Positions 23,560 to 34,779 of a stretch of 64,000 nucleotides of DNA are shown here, piece by piece. A model generated the notes under the pieces. The model was not told the origin of the DNA. It ran no database searches and saw only the letters and a list, made by a program, of their open reading frames with translations. This stretch comes from Maratus speciosus. Taxonomy: Eukaryota > Arthropoda > Arachnida > Araneae > Salticidae. A program made the position numbers and the translations under genes. The DNA is taken from contig OZ010800.1 of assembly GCA_963932465.1 (NCBI GenBank), positions 94,848,807 to 94,912,806 on the forward strand. Reading direction: 5' to 3'. Position 1 is the first letter of the stretch. Every line of letters starts with the position of its first letter.

Positions 23560-24500
23560 AATATTTTTAGAGGTCTTGTTCAATTAATCAAATTTTCTTA
23601 TTAGGATTATAATGTAATTACATGCGTTGCTAATTTATAAAATATATATTTTTAACATGGAAAAATTTATTTTAATAAATAAAAAGTTAGTAATTATTAA
23701 CTTTTAATTAGAATAAGAATTCATTATATGTCGTTTTGATGATTTAAAGTACAACATATATTTAATGAGTATGTTGCAATATTAATTTGTTACTTATCAA
23801 TATTTTTTATTTAAAAATAAAATAAAAATATTAATTTACATTTTTTTTTCTTTTGTAAGATAATCTTTAACACGTTCACGCCGGCGCGGTGGGTCACACT
23901 CGACTGTCTCAGATTTGCCAAGTCTTCGGCTTTGTGGCTACCAGTATTTTAATACAGAAAATGTTGTTTTATTTAATTAGAACAATTGGGCGAATTAAAG
24001 GAACAACATTTTCTCTAACATAACAGTGGTGTGTAAAAAGCCAGAGAGTTGACAACTCCGAGACAGTCGAGTGTGACCCACCACGCCGGCGTGAACGTGT
24101 TAAATGGGGGATAATTCTGAATCGTTCTTATAAATTTAAGAATGCTTATTAAATAAAATAAGTGTCTTTCAGAGGTAAAAATAGGCTCTTAATAAAATTT
24201 TCCCTTTAGGAATTATAATGTAATTAATTGCGTTAATCCAAGAAATACATATTTGTAACATAGAAAAGCTAATTTTAATAAACAAAGAGGTTGGTAATTA
24301 ATCACTTTTAATTAGAATAAGAGTTAATTTTTTTTCATTTGATGATTTAATGTAGAATATATTTTTAGTGATTAAGTAGCAAAAGTGATTCTTTTACTTA
24401 TCAACATTTTTTTTAATCATCAAATAAAATAGAAATATTAATTTATCTTTTTTTTTTTTTTTTTTTTTTTTTTTTGGTAAATACTTTTTTAGAAGTGGGA
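23560..24500 (+). repeat. Direct duplication of an AT-rich block, split by a MITE
   Basis: The block starting TTAGGATTATAATGTAATTA at 23601 is repeated from 24206 (TTAGGAATTATAATGTAATT). Parallel landmarks are TTTTAATTAGAATAAGA, GATGATTTAA, TACTTATCAA and AAATATTAATTTA followed by a T run. The offset is about 605 bases, or about 370 after removing the MITE at 23871-24099 and one of its TTAA copies. The MITE therefore landed in one unit of an older tandem duplication. Confidence 0.75.
23871..24099. mobile_element. piggyBac-type MITE with TTAA target duplication
   Basis: TTAA flanks both ends (23867-23870 and 24100-24103). The terminal inverted repeats are about 35 bases: CACGTTCACGCCGGCGCGGT on the left and, reverse complemented, CACGTTCACGCCGGCGTGGT on the right, both continuing through GGGTCACACTCGACTGTC. 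The 229-bp interior is non-coding. TTAA duplication is the signature of the piggyBac superfamily (Kolobok is the alternative). The ends are very GC-rich against the local background. Confidence 0.9.
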
Positions 24501-24791
24501 GATTTCTGAATCCTTCTTTTAAATTTTAATCCTAAAATGTTGGGTAGTTTTTTATATTTTTATAGCTTGTAAAATAATTTTAAGCACTTTTTTAATAATT
24601 TGATTTTTAAATAAAATAACAAACATAGCTATTGCTTTTAAAATGACTATATAGTTAGAAAATAATTAATTTATGAAATTGTTTTCTATGATTAAGTTTA
24701 TAACGAATAATAATTTTCAGGGGCGATTTAAGAAACTCTTTTGATGATTCAAATAACTGTAAGCCTTTAAAAATGAATTCAATAACAGCTT

Positions 24792-24795
<4 letters not shown>

Positions 24796-24822
<27 letters not shown>
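24796..24822. repeat. TA microsatellite
   Basis: About thirteen TA repeats in a row. Confidence 0.85.
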
Positions 24823-24825
<3 letters not shown>

Positions 24826-25117
24826 TTTATTTTTTTGTTTATCACTGTTAGAATTTCATATGAAATACATGAAATACATCTTATACATACTTATCAAAAC
24901 TCAAATTCAAACAAAATTAAGAAAAAGAAAAAAAATGTCGGCTAAGGCTAAAAATTCCAAATTCGGACCGATGTTGACAAATCTAAACGGACCACTATCA
25001 TAAATGACATATCCATCCTGCGTCACTTCTTGGTGTAACTCGCTTGCCGATATATAACCATAAGGGGACCGACTACGGTAATCGGCAGTCGAAAAAGCAG
25101 ATTCCTATGTTTCAGTT

Positions 25118-25218
25118 GCCGACATGCTGCCGACAATTCACCGATATCTCTGTGCCCATGCCGACACTTCACCGATACCACTGTGCCCATGCCTACACTT
25201 AACCGACACTGCTGACTG
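25118..25218 (+). repeat. ~31-bp tandem repeat, three copies
   Basis: Three consecutive units of the form CCGACACTTCACCGATACCA followed by CTGTGCCCATG, in a GC-rich patch at the right end of the composite element. The third copy is degenerate. Confidence 0.75.
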
Positions 25219-25472
25219 CGGTCCGATCGTGTGCCGAAAGGTATGTGTTTGCTGGAATGCTTTGTATTCTGTCAAATGCCTTCACAATGACAAATGCTAC
25301 ATTTCACACTTGAAATTTTGATTTCCATGTATAGACAAATTGAATATCATTGACATACTTGATAACTCTGACGTTGAATTACAAAACTGCTATTATTTAT
25401 CATTCGACTTCAATTAATAAAATATAACATAAAGTGTCTTATAAGGGTTGTCCTTTATTTTTTACCGTCATA

Positions 25473-25680
25473 CACAGTGCTTCTGAAAAGTATATGGACA
25501 GGTGATATTTTGAAATAACAGTTCAAAAATTGAAGCCATAATCACGAAAAAAATAAGAAGCATATGGAATCATAATACAAGCTTATGACAACAAAGAAAT
25601 ACAGTATAGGTTTTACACAATTTTTGAAAAAAAGAATCAAAATCAAAATATATGGACTTTTAAGTATTTTGCATTTAAAT
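25473..25680 (+). mobile_element. Tc1-type 5' terminus, remnant
   Basis: After a TA at 25471-25472 the sequence reads CACAGTGCTTCTGAAAAGTA and then TATGGACA. This resembles the CAGTG...AAAAGTATNTGGACA terminus of Tc1/Tc3/pogo-type elements. No matching right end was found, so only an end fragment is supported. Confidence 0.5.
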
Positions 25681-25933
25681 TCAAATTTTGGATCTGTTTC
25701 TTTGAATTATCTTGAAAATCTTATCAAGTATGCTTCAAACTAGTGTTTCAATATGTGTGGCTGTAAAGAGGACCTATTCTGCTCTTTGTATTACCTTAAT
25801 TCCTGAATAGTAGAAAATTGACGACCATGAATCTGTGATAGTAGAATGAATTGAGGCAACTACGTTGCATCGAAAATTACCACATAACTGAACGAGTTGA
25901 TAATGTTTCGGACATCACCTATTTAACCAGCAG

Positions 25934-26206
25934 CCGCTGAATACTAGGCCTGCGCATTGGCACAAAAATGGATGCTTTTGCAGTGGATTTTTCAGCGTTT
26001 GTAAGGTCCTTAAATTTGAATACGAATAATTTCTTAATTTTCTTATCCGCCTTAATTTTAAGAGATAAAATAAGTCAAAGAAAACTTTTACAAAATACTG
26101 CAGTGGAAACTTTGGGGACCGTATAAAAGCTTAAAAAAAAAAAAAAAAATCCGCAACGGCAGCCGCTATTTTTGTATCAGCTCTAAGCCTAGCATTTAAT
26201 GAGTGG
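25934..26206. mobile_element. MITE with CCRCTGAATACTAGGCCT ends
   Basis: The left end is CCGCTGAATACTAGGCCTGC; the right end, reverse complemented, is CCACTCATTAAATGCTAGGC followed by a shared ACAAAAATRG block and GCGGATTTTT. The arms are about 60 bases and imperfect. A second copy of the left end lies inside the MITE at 26950 (from about 27129), so the family is dispersed. Confidence 0.65.
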
Positions 26207-26947
26207 TGTATTTAAGACAAGTTACGCATTTCTCAATCACATTTTTTAATTAAAAGCAAACGAAAATTATTTATCTTTTATACTAGATTAATATTAACAG
26301 AATTATTCTATTTGATAAACATTATTTATCTTTGATTACTAGAATTTCACAAAGATAAAATTTTGTATCGTGTGGTCTGTGTTAAGTTCTAAAACAATAA
26401 ATTACTCGACATGTCTGAATTTAAACAACTTTTAATGTTTTCGATATTTGTCAAATATTTTTTAATTATTCCTTTTTATCTTCGCAAATGAATTACAGAA
26501 AACAATTTCCGAACAGACATGGACGTTAATTGAAAGCTGAATCCGTAATACATTCAAAATACATCGTTCATGGATCAAGAGTGAAAGTTTAATGGGCACA
26601 TATCTTGTCGATATTAATTTTTAAGATTTTATAATATATAGTTATATTTGATACTTCTTATAAATAATTTTGTAACAAATAAATATGCTCATTGTATTTA
26701 AGATTTCCTCCTACAACTCGACGCCGCCTAAAAGTTTTTCATGAACTACTTGACGACTAGCCAAGCACGCATTTTTGTATTTTTTCATTCACATATAGCT
26801 ACACGATATAGATGTAATTTTAAGTTATAAAAAAAAAAAAAAAAAACACTTCATGATTTCATATAAAAAAATGTAAAATACATTATTCAAAATAAAAACT
26901 TATTAACAAGCTTCCCAAAATTGCGCATCCTATAATACATTTTAATG
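26207..26947. other. AT-rich intergenic DNA, nothing recognised
   Basis: No coding frame or terminal repeat was recognised. Confidence 0.5.
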
Positions 26948-26949
26948 TA

Positions 26950-27495
26950 CAGGGTGTCCATAATTAAACGACCCTACTTTAAAGTTGTCTAAGTGCGAAA
27001 CTATTGGTCAAAAAGGTGTGAAATTTTTTGTCGGACATAAAAAAGGAATGGAAATTTGTTTGAGCGAAAAACAATTTAGTTCAAAATTTTGCCACTACAG
27101 GGCGTTTTTTAATGAATTGCACATTTGACCACTGAATACTAGGCCTGAGCTTTGATAAAAAAATGACTGTTGTTGTAGGCGGATTTTTTTTTTCAAAGTT
27201 TGTACGGTCCGTTCAATTTGAACACCAAAAAATTTTAAAAGTTTTTGCTCTTTATTTTTTTTAGGGGGCAGTCTGTATATTTTTCTTATTTAATCTGAGA
27301 AAATGTAAAACTTAAATACTTTAAAAAATATGTAATTCACTAAAAAGGCCCTAATGGCGAAATTTTGAAGAATTTTTTTTTCGCACAAACAAATTCCCAT
27401 TCCCTTATTAGTCCGTCACAACATTTCACAATTTTCTGACCAATAGTTTCGCTTGTAGACAAATTTAAAGTAGTCTTTAGTTTAATTATGGTTTG
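26950..27495. mobile_element. Tc1/mariner-type MITE, 546 bp
   Basis: TA flanks both ends (26948-26949 and 27496-27497). The left end is CAGGGTGTCCATAATTAAAC; the right end, reverse complemented, is CAAACCATAATTAAACTAAA. Inverted similarity continues for about 165 bases (GCGAAACTATTGGTCA, then GGAATGGAAATTTGTTTG). The outer motif matches the left end of the mariner-type element at 12805, so that family's transposase may have mobilised it. A left-end copy of the 25934 family interrupts the middle. Confidence 0.8.
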
Positions 27496-28059
27496 TATAT
27501 GATTTTACAAAATGTAAGTTTTAACGTCTGCATACAGTTCACAAGTCCTCAATCTCTTTCGTCTTATGCCTTTCCTTTCATTTAAAAGCAACATGTAATA
27601 GTCTTTTAATTATATTTACCGAATAAATATATTTTTTAATGAACTTTTTTTACTTTCATTTCCCAAAACCGACATTCCGGTTTGAGAAAAATAATTGATA
27701 GATCATAAAAGCTATTGAGAGATGTTTCGAAAATCGGTGGCAGGGAAAGTAACTGTTTTGTGCAAATGATTTACTAAAGATAGATAATATAGTAGTTTCT
27801 TACATTTATTAAGATTATGAACGCTTTTCGATTAACAGGTAAGCCGTCAAAGGCAGCTGAATGCATTTAATTGAGAATATTAGTGCATCCAAAACCGACA
27901 ATCCGGTTTGAGAAAACAAATTAATACACTATAAAAGCTATTCGGAAATGTTTCGAAAATCAGCGGCATGGAAAGAAACTTTTTTGTACAAAGCTCGATG
28001 ATATATTAGTTTCTGACATTTATAAAGATAAAGAACACTTTTTGGAATCATAGGTAACA

Positions 28060-28625
28060 TAATCACAGGTCATAGGAATAAATATATTTTTAATGAACTT
28101 TTTTTACTTTCATTTATAGGCATACTAAGTAATTCATTTATCTTTTATTTTCAACAGATAGTTATTTTTATTCTGTGTAGGTATACGCTCTAAATATATA
28201 ATACATGTTTTTAATCTAGGAAAATGCTGTATTCCACGAAGGAAAATATACAAAAACCGACTCAGAATTATCCCGGATTACAAAAAAAAATTTCCTTAAT
28301 TTTAGAGACTTCAGTAATCAATGTATTTCCGAGATTTTTAAAAAAAGGAGCATTTATATATAAAAAAAAGGAAACATTTTGGCTTCCACTAATTTTTAGG
28401 AAACGTTTCTGAAGTTTTTTATAGCGTATTAATCAGGTTTTTGAACCGAGAATTTAAGTTTTTCGGATGATATGAATTCTCAAGCTAACATTGTCATGTT
28501 AAAACAAACAGGTTTTATAAATATCATATATTAATAGCCTTAACATCAACAGTAAAATTGGTTTTATTTTATATTCTTAGGTAAATATAAATTCAATACC
28601 TCAGATGAAAGCGTTTCATTGAGGG
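28060..28625 (+). repeat. Intercalated 565-bp segment, copy 1
   Basis: This non-monomer segment lies inside the satellite array. It is nearly identical to 29765-30330: shared words include GTATACGCTCTAAATATATA, GGAAAATGCTGTATTCCACG, AACCGACTCAGAATTATCCC and GAACCGAGAATTTAAGTTTT. A short piece of its start (AATAAATATATTTTTTAATG) is also present at 27620, at the left edge of the array. It was probably an old insertion that now amplifies with the array. Confidence 0.85.
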
Positions 28626-29764
28626 TATTAACGCATCCAAAAACCGACATTCCAGTTTGAGAAAACTAATTAATACACTATAAAAGCTATTCGGAAATGT
28701 TTCGAAAATCGGAGGCATGGAAAGAAACTGTTTTTTGCAAATGATTTACTAAAGCTCGATAATATAGTAGTTTCTGACATTTATTAAGATTCTGAACGCT
28801 TTTCGGAATAACAGGTAAGTCGAAAAAGGCAGTTGAAAGCATTTAATTGAGAATATTACACTAATACACTATAATATTACATTAATACACTATGCATACA
28901 CTGAGAATATTATATTAATACACTAATACACTGTAAAACTTGTAATTAATACACTATAAAAGCTATTCGGAAATGTTTTGAAAATCGGTGGCATGGAAAG
29001 AAACTGTTTTGTGCAAATGATTTACTAAAGCTCGATAATATAGTAGTTTCTAACATTTATTAAGATTATGAACGCTTTTCGGAATAACAGGTAAGTCGTC
29101 AAAGGCAGCTGAAAGCACTTAATTGAGAATATTAGCGCATCCAAAATCGACAATCCTGTTTGAGAAAACTAATTAATACACTATAAAAGCTATTCGGAAA
29201 TGTTTCGCAAATCGGAGGCATGGAAAGAAACTGTTCTGTGCAAATGATTTACTAAAGCTCGATAATATAGTAGTTTCTGACATTTATTAAGATTATGAAC
29301 GCTTTTCGGAATAACAGGTAAGTCGTCAAAGGCAGCTGAAAGCATTTAATTGAGAATATTAGCGTATCCAAAATCGACAATCCTGTTTGAGAAAACTAAT
29401 TAATGCACTATAAAAGCTATTCGGAAATGTTTCGAAAATCGGAGGCGTGGAAAGAAACTGTTTTGTGCAAATGATTTACTAAAGCTCGATAATATAGTAG
29501 TTTCTGACATTTAATAAATTATGAATGCTTTTCGGAATAACAGGTAAGTCGTCGAAGGCAGCTAAAAGCATTTAATTGAGAATATTAGCGCATCCAAAAT
29601 CGACAATCCTGTTTGAGAAAACTAATTAATACACTATAAAAGCTATTCGGAAATGTTTCGAAAATCAGCGGCATCGAAAGAATCTTTTTTGTACAAAGCT
29701 CGATGATATATTTGTTTCTGACATTTATAAAGATAAAGAACACTTTTAGGAATCATAGGTAACA

Positions 29765-30330
29765 TAATCATAGGTCATGGGAATAAATATATTTTTTAAT
29801 GAATTTTTTTACTTTCATTTATTGGCAAACTATGTAATTAATTTATCTTTTATTTTCAATAGATTGTTATTTTTATTCTGTGTAGGTATACGCTCTAAAT
29901 ATATAATACATGTTTTTTTAATCTAGGAAAATGCTGTATTCCACGAAGGAAAATATACAAAAACCGACTCAGAATTATCCCGGATTACAAAAAAAAAAAA
30001 GTTCCTTAATTTTAGAGACTTCAGTAACCAATGTATTTCCGATATTTAAAAAAAAAAAAGCATTTAGATATATAAAAAAGGGAAACTTTATGGCTTCCAC
30101 TAATTTTTAGGAAACGTTTCTGAAGTTTTTTATAGCGTATTAATCAGGTTTTTGAACCGAGAATTTAAGTTTTTCGGATGATATGAATTCTCAAGCAAAC
30201 ATTGTCATGTTAAAACAAACAGGTTTTATAAACATCATATATTAATAGCCTTAACATCAACAGTAAAATTGGTTTTATTTTATATTCTTACGTAAATATA
30301 AATTCAATACCTCAGCTGAAAGCGTTTCAT
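29765..30330 (+). repeat. Intercalated 565-bp segment, copy 2
   Basis: This is the second copy of the segment at 28060-28625, offset by about 1705 bases. It differs mainly in A-run lengths (for example near 29990 and 30050) and scattered substitutions. Confidence 0.85.
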
Positions 30331-30980
30331 TGAGGGTATTAACGCATCCAAAAACCGACATTCCGGTTTGAGAAAACTAATTAATACACTATAAAAGCTA
30401 TTCGGAAATGTTTCGAAAATCGGAGGCATGGAAAGAAACTGTTTTTTGCAAATGATTTGCTAAAGCTCGATAATATAGTAGTTTCTGACATTTATTAAGA
30501 TTATGAACGCTTTTCGGAATAGCAGGTAAGTCGGAAAAGGCAGCTGAAAGCATTTAATCGAGAATTTTAGCGCATCCAAAAACCGACATTCCGGTGTGAG
30601 AAAACTAATTAATATACCATAAAAACTATTCAGAAATGTTTCGAAAATCAGTGGCATGGAAAGAAACTGTTTTGTGCAAATGATTTATTAAATATCGATA
30701 ATATAGTAGTTTCAGACATTTATAAAGATTACGAACGCTTTTCGGAAACACGGCTAACTCAGAAAACACAGCTGAAAGCGTTTAATTGAGAATTTTAGCG
30801 CATTCGAAACCGACATTCCGGTTTGAGAAAAATAATTGCTATATCATAAAAGCTATTCAGAAAATGTATCGAAAATCAGCGGCATGGAATAAAACTTTTT
30901 TGTACAAAGCTCGATGATATATTAGTTTATGACATTTATAAAGGTAAAGAACACTTTTTGGAATCATAGGTAACACGGAA

Positions 30981-31777
30981 GATGCTATTGCAAACTTCTG
31001 TACGTAATTTTATTATATTTTTGTAGAATATGAGGCATTTCTTTTATTTTACAGTGTATTACGCATCATCAAAATATTGAAAATTTTAAGGTTATTTTCC
31101 TATTTTTTGCTCCGTTTTTATTAACAGGTATATTTTGAAATCGAACGTTTGTAATCATTCGGATAAAATATTTCTAAGCCAAAAAACAAAAATCTAGAAA
31201 AACAAGAAATTACTAGAATATGTGCGGGTTGTGATGTGAGGGAAAAATAGAAGTGAGCCTTCGTGTGAAAAAAAGTCGACTGATGAACTACATCGCGGCA
31301 GAATGAGCTGTGTCACGGAAGCTATAAAACTTTTGCTTTCATTTAATCTCTTTTTATAAAAAATGGAAACATTTTCAATTTAAAGATAAAACATTGCTAT
31401 TTTATAAATTTCTTTTTGATAAAAAAAAAAAAAAAAAAAAAAAATACGTAAATATATCTCTATAATATAACCGAATGTTTTAAATTTGAATTCTAAAAAC
31501 TAAAATAAAATTTCGAAAATATTTACTTCATAAAATTGAATATTATTTAAAATCATGAAATATAGGCTGTACTATAAAAGCATGGTGAGAATGTTGTGTT
31601 TAAAATTATTTGTTAAATAATATTTCAATAGATATTTAACATTGAACTAAGCATAAATTTTAAAATGACTATCTTTTTTTTAATATTATTACTCGATTTT
31701 TCAATGGAATATACATGGCTATAAAAGCTTTTGTTAAAAAAATCTATAACACTCCAACACGGATTAGTAAACTCATA
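30981..31777. other. AT-rich intergenic DNA, nothing recognised
   Basis: No gene was recognised. There is an A run of about 22 near 31422-31444. Confidence 0.5.
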
Positions 31778-32378
31778 TACAGTACAGCACCGATTATCAG
31801 AATTCCAATTAACCGAACTTCCAATTATCTGAGCAGCATATTTCACCCAAAGAAATTTTTTTAACCGAACTTCCAAGTATCCAAACATCCTGTTTCTTTC
31901 CTTTTTACCTGGCTGCAAAGAAGGGTTATGTGTTTCACGCGTATCTGGGCATGTAGATTTCTTTATACACTCGAAACATCCCAACGTCTGGATGGATTTT
32001 AATGAGTTAGGTCTCTATCGTTTCGTCTTAACCGTCCGATGGTTATAGGCTAGGTTTTGTTTTTATAAATTCAAAATAGAGGCCCTAATATACAAAATAG
32101 CGGTAGAGACGAAAAAACTTTTTTACGCTCCATATTGAGTGGCATATCTTTGGATAGATCTTTCAAAATGAAGACAATATTTCATTGACTATTTTACAGT
32201 CAGAAGCTCCGTTTAAAAATTACACACCCTGGAAGTTGTGTAGGTAATATCTCTAGCTTTACTGGAACTCTAACCATCATAGACATCTATAGGCCTAATC
32301 AAAACAGTGTTTATAGATAGGAACTAACAATTAAACACAACTTAAAAGTCATCAATACAAGCAAATAAAAAATAGGTA

Positions 32379-32669
32379 CAGTCCCTCAAAAAGGTAGCTG
32401 AATCAGCTGCCAATTTCAAAATCCTTTCATTTACGAATTTCAAAAGCAAGGTTAAAAAAACGTCCCCTTAATAGTTACATAACGTAAAGAAATCTTTAAT
32501 ACTTACATGTTACGGGTTTTGACGGGTTAAAACCCGTAACATGTAAGTATTAAAGATTTCTTTATGTTATGTAAATATTAAGGGGACTTTTTTTAACCTT
32601 GCGTTTGAAATTCGTAAATGAAAGGACTTTGAAATTGACAGCTGATTCAGCAAGCTTTTTGAGGGACTG
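32379..32669. mobile_element. 291-bp near-perfect palindromic MITE
   Basis: The two ~140-base arms are almost exact reverse complements. The outer ends are CAGTCCCTCAAAAAGGTAGC on the left and CAGTCCCTCAAAAAGCTTGC on the right (complemented). The arms meet around TTACGGGTTTTGACGGGTT near 32512-32528. TA flanks both sides (32377-32378 and 32670-32671), as for Tc1/mariner MITEs. It lies inside the pogo/Tigger relic, so it inserted later. A transcript would fold into one long hairpin. Confidence 0.9.
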
Positions 32670-32785
32670 TAAGTAATATAAAAAATAGTTTCACATTGAT
32701 GACAAATAATTAATTTGTTCGCTTTTTACGCAGTCAGGTTTTTTGATTTTTTAAATTTAATTCGTTATTTTCCTTTCAGATTTAG

Positions 32786-33065
32786 CATGGGAAATCGAAT
32801 CATCAATAGGGTATGTTTGGGAGCAGCAACAACGAAAGAGAAATAGCAGAAAATGAAAACGAATTTTCTGAATATGACCCAAGTCCATCACATAACGAAG
32901 CCTTTAAATGATTTGAAACAGATATGAAATGGTTCGAACAGCAAAAGAACGCTCATCCTATTCATGTAACGTGTTTAAGAATAATTCGAGATATGGCAGC
33001 ATGGAAAAGAATGTCTTCTTCGAAGGAAGCAACAATCGAAAGCTGTTTTACTTATATTATAATCT
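32786..33065 (+). pseudogene. pogo/Tigger transposase C-terminal fragment
   Basis: One frame reads FETDMKWFEQQKNAHPIHV, then RIIRDMAAWKRMSSSKEATI and ESCFT (about 32912-33055). This matches the conserved tail of Tigger/jerky-type transposases, a WLEQQ-like stretch, then an IRDLAAxKR motif and a final FF-like end. A stop precedes FET. Upstream, EIAENENEFSEYDPSPSHNE sits in a neighbouring frame and may be the acidic linker. There is no DDE catalytic core, so it is not functional. Confidence 0.65.
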
Positions 33066-33324
33066 CTAGAGTTCGAAAGATGGTATAAAAAGAAAAAGAA
33101 AATTTTAAATAATAAAAAATTAAATAAAATGAATTAAATGGACAAAAAAAGAATCTTTAAAAACGCCAGCAGAAACTGGTGTTGAGAGTCCTAAGTTTGG
33201 ATAAAGTGTTAAAGTTTTAGTATAATCAGGAACATCCCTTAAATTGTCTGCCCATTTATTCGAACTTTTGCTTATCCAAACTAGGTCTGTCCCGACTTAT
33301 TAAGACAATCGGCGCTCTACTGTA

Positions 33325-34312
33325 TATATATTTCTTTCAAATTCATAGATTGTAGTGAATTGTGTTCAGTAAAAAATAGCAATTAAAAAATTGTTTGAAA
33401 AGTACATACACCATTGATAATTTGGACTGTCGTCACATACACGTGACTCAAAAATTCAAGATTGTATTATAGAAACATATATTAATTAAACATTCTAAAT
33501 ACTACAAAACCAATTCTACATTTAATTACATGCAGGCAAAAAGAGACATAATGTTTTCGTGATATTTTTTCACCAAAAAATTAAGAATAACTCAAGTCAT
33601 TGCTTGTTTGGAGGACCTACAAAAATTTTGAAATGTTTTTGTAACATATCAGAAAATGCAAGAGATGTAACACTTATTTTTTAACAAGGTAAATAGTTCT
33701 ATATCACAATAAAGGCGCCAAGGAACATAAACATTTAAGTACAAGGAACATTTAAGTACATTGAAATCAAATCTAATTTTAGGAAGTTTTTTTCTTCACC
33801 TAAAATAAAGTATACACATGACATATGCCCTTATTCAGCCTCCTTAAAACTCATCCTCCTTTGTCCAAAACACAAAGTGTTTTCAATGGTACTATAACGT
33901 AAAATATGTCACAAGTGCGAAAGTCTACTTAAAGGTTAGAATATCCTTTGTTATCTATTCGAATCTTTCAAAAAAAAAATTGTATCACACAGCAAGTACT
34001 GTATAGACAACTATTGCAAAAAATACGAATTTTTACAAAAGTTTCTAAGACATGTGACATGCCTGTAACTGATGCTATACCACACTTTAAACTTTAGTTA
34101 TAGAAATTTCTGAAAATGATTTTTTTCGTCTGTTTGTTTTGATTGCTTGAGAAAAGTTGCAAGATTTCCTCTAAATTTTGATGGAAACGTTCACAACTTA
34201 ATTCTGTATTTGAATACGTAGCGTTTATGTTTATTTTCGATTTTTTACAATCATTTAAAGACCGCTTTTAGGCGGACAAATCAATTTTCTTATTGACACT
34301 TTCACTATTTCG

Positions 34313-34348
<36 letters not shown>

Positions 34349-34776
34349 AAACTACACCATTTCCAAAATCCTACTGATATTAATTTGATTTTCAAATTTA
34401 ACATTTCTGAAATGTTCAGGTCAATGGTCAGCTGACACTGCATTTTCAAGACATTTTCAATTTTTATCGATGCCAAATGAGAACTTTTTTACAAAAAAAT
34501 TAAGAATCATTCTCCAAACACAGCCTAAGGTATTTCACCCCCAAACCACAACAGTTTACGTTGAAAACACACAAAAAATCCTAATGTATAGTTTTTTCGA
34601 CTTTCAAAATGGTAATCACTGGTAGCTAATATAATTAATTTAAAAGTAGTTTGATTATAATATTGTTTATACTTGGAGGTCCACCTGTTAATTTTTTTAA
34701 CTGTGAATATTTCACAGGTTATTTGTGTCAGCTGTTACGTGTCATGCATGTAAGAACTGTCAAATGTATGCATTTT
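33325..34776. other. AT-rich intergenic DNA, nothing recognised
   Basis: No gene was recognised. A 33-base A run lies at 34313-34345. Confidence 0.5.
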
Positions 34777-34779
34777 GTG

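Larger units (their letters stand above)
21615..25254. mobile_element. Composite element with CCCAGCAAACAC ends
   Basis: The left boundary reads CCCAGCAAACACGGAGCATT and the right boundary, reverse complemented, reads CCAGCAAACACATACCTTTC. Both are followed inward by unusually GC-rich sequence full of TCGGC and GCCGAC words (21640-21830 and 25020-25240), unlike the AT-rich surroundings. Between them lie a nested inverted repeat with tRNA-like arms, a duplicated AT-rich block and a piggyBac-type MITE. I cannot name the superfamily and see no target duplication, so the ends could belong to two separate insertions. Confidence 0.5.
27600..30980 (+). repeat. Satellite array: 227-bp monomers in a 1.7-kb higher-order repeat
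   Basis: Monomers contain CCGACATTCCGGTTTGAGAA, CACTATAAAAGCTATTCGGA, TTTCGAAAATCGGAGGCATG, GGAAAGAAACTGTTTTGTGC and GAACGCTTTTCGGAATAACA. Monomer starts lie near 27669, 27895, 28643, 29147, 29373, 29600, 30355, 30583 and 30810, plus an expanded one near 28930. Adjacent spacing is 226-228. A variant monomer (AAAATCAGCGGCATGG...TTTTTTGTACAAAGCTCG, ending in AATCATAGGTAACA) occurs at 27895, 29600 and 30810. After the first two of these comes a ~565-bp non-monomer segment (28060-28625 and 29765-30330). The larger period is therefore about 1705-1712 bp. Three partial or complete higher-order units are present. I see no coding sequence. Confidence 0.9.
31780..33322 (+). mobile_element. pogo/Tigger-type element relic, TA-flanked
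   Basis: Terminal repeats are CAGTACAGCACCGATTATC on the left and, reverse complemented, CAGTAGAGCGCCGATTGTC on the right. They sit next to TA on both sides (31778-31779 and 33323-33324). CAGTAGAGCNCCGATTATCC-type ends are typical of pogo/Tigger elements, whose next motif here (CCAATTAACCGAACTTCCAA) also fits. The interior is heavily deleted and holds only the transposase C-terminus plus a nested MITE (32379-32669). Total length is 1.54 kb. Confidence 0.8.

Noticed and set aside
27600..30980. CRISPR-like or direct-repeat array
   Set aside because: Monomers are contiguous 227-bp units without unique spacers, and the sequence is eukaryotic. It is satellite DNA.
31625..31984. 119-codon minus-strand frame
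   Set aside because: It crosses the left terminus of the pogo/Tigger element and has no recognisable motif, so it is a chance frame.
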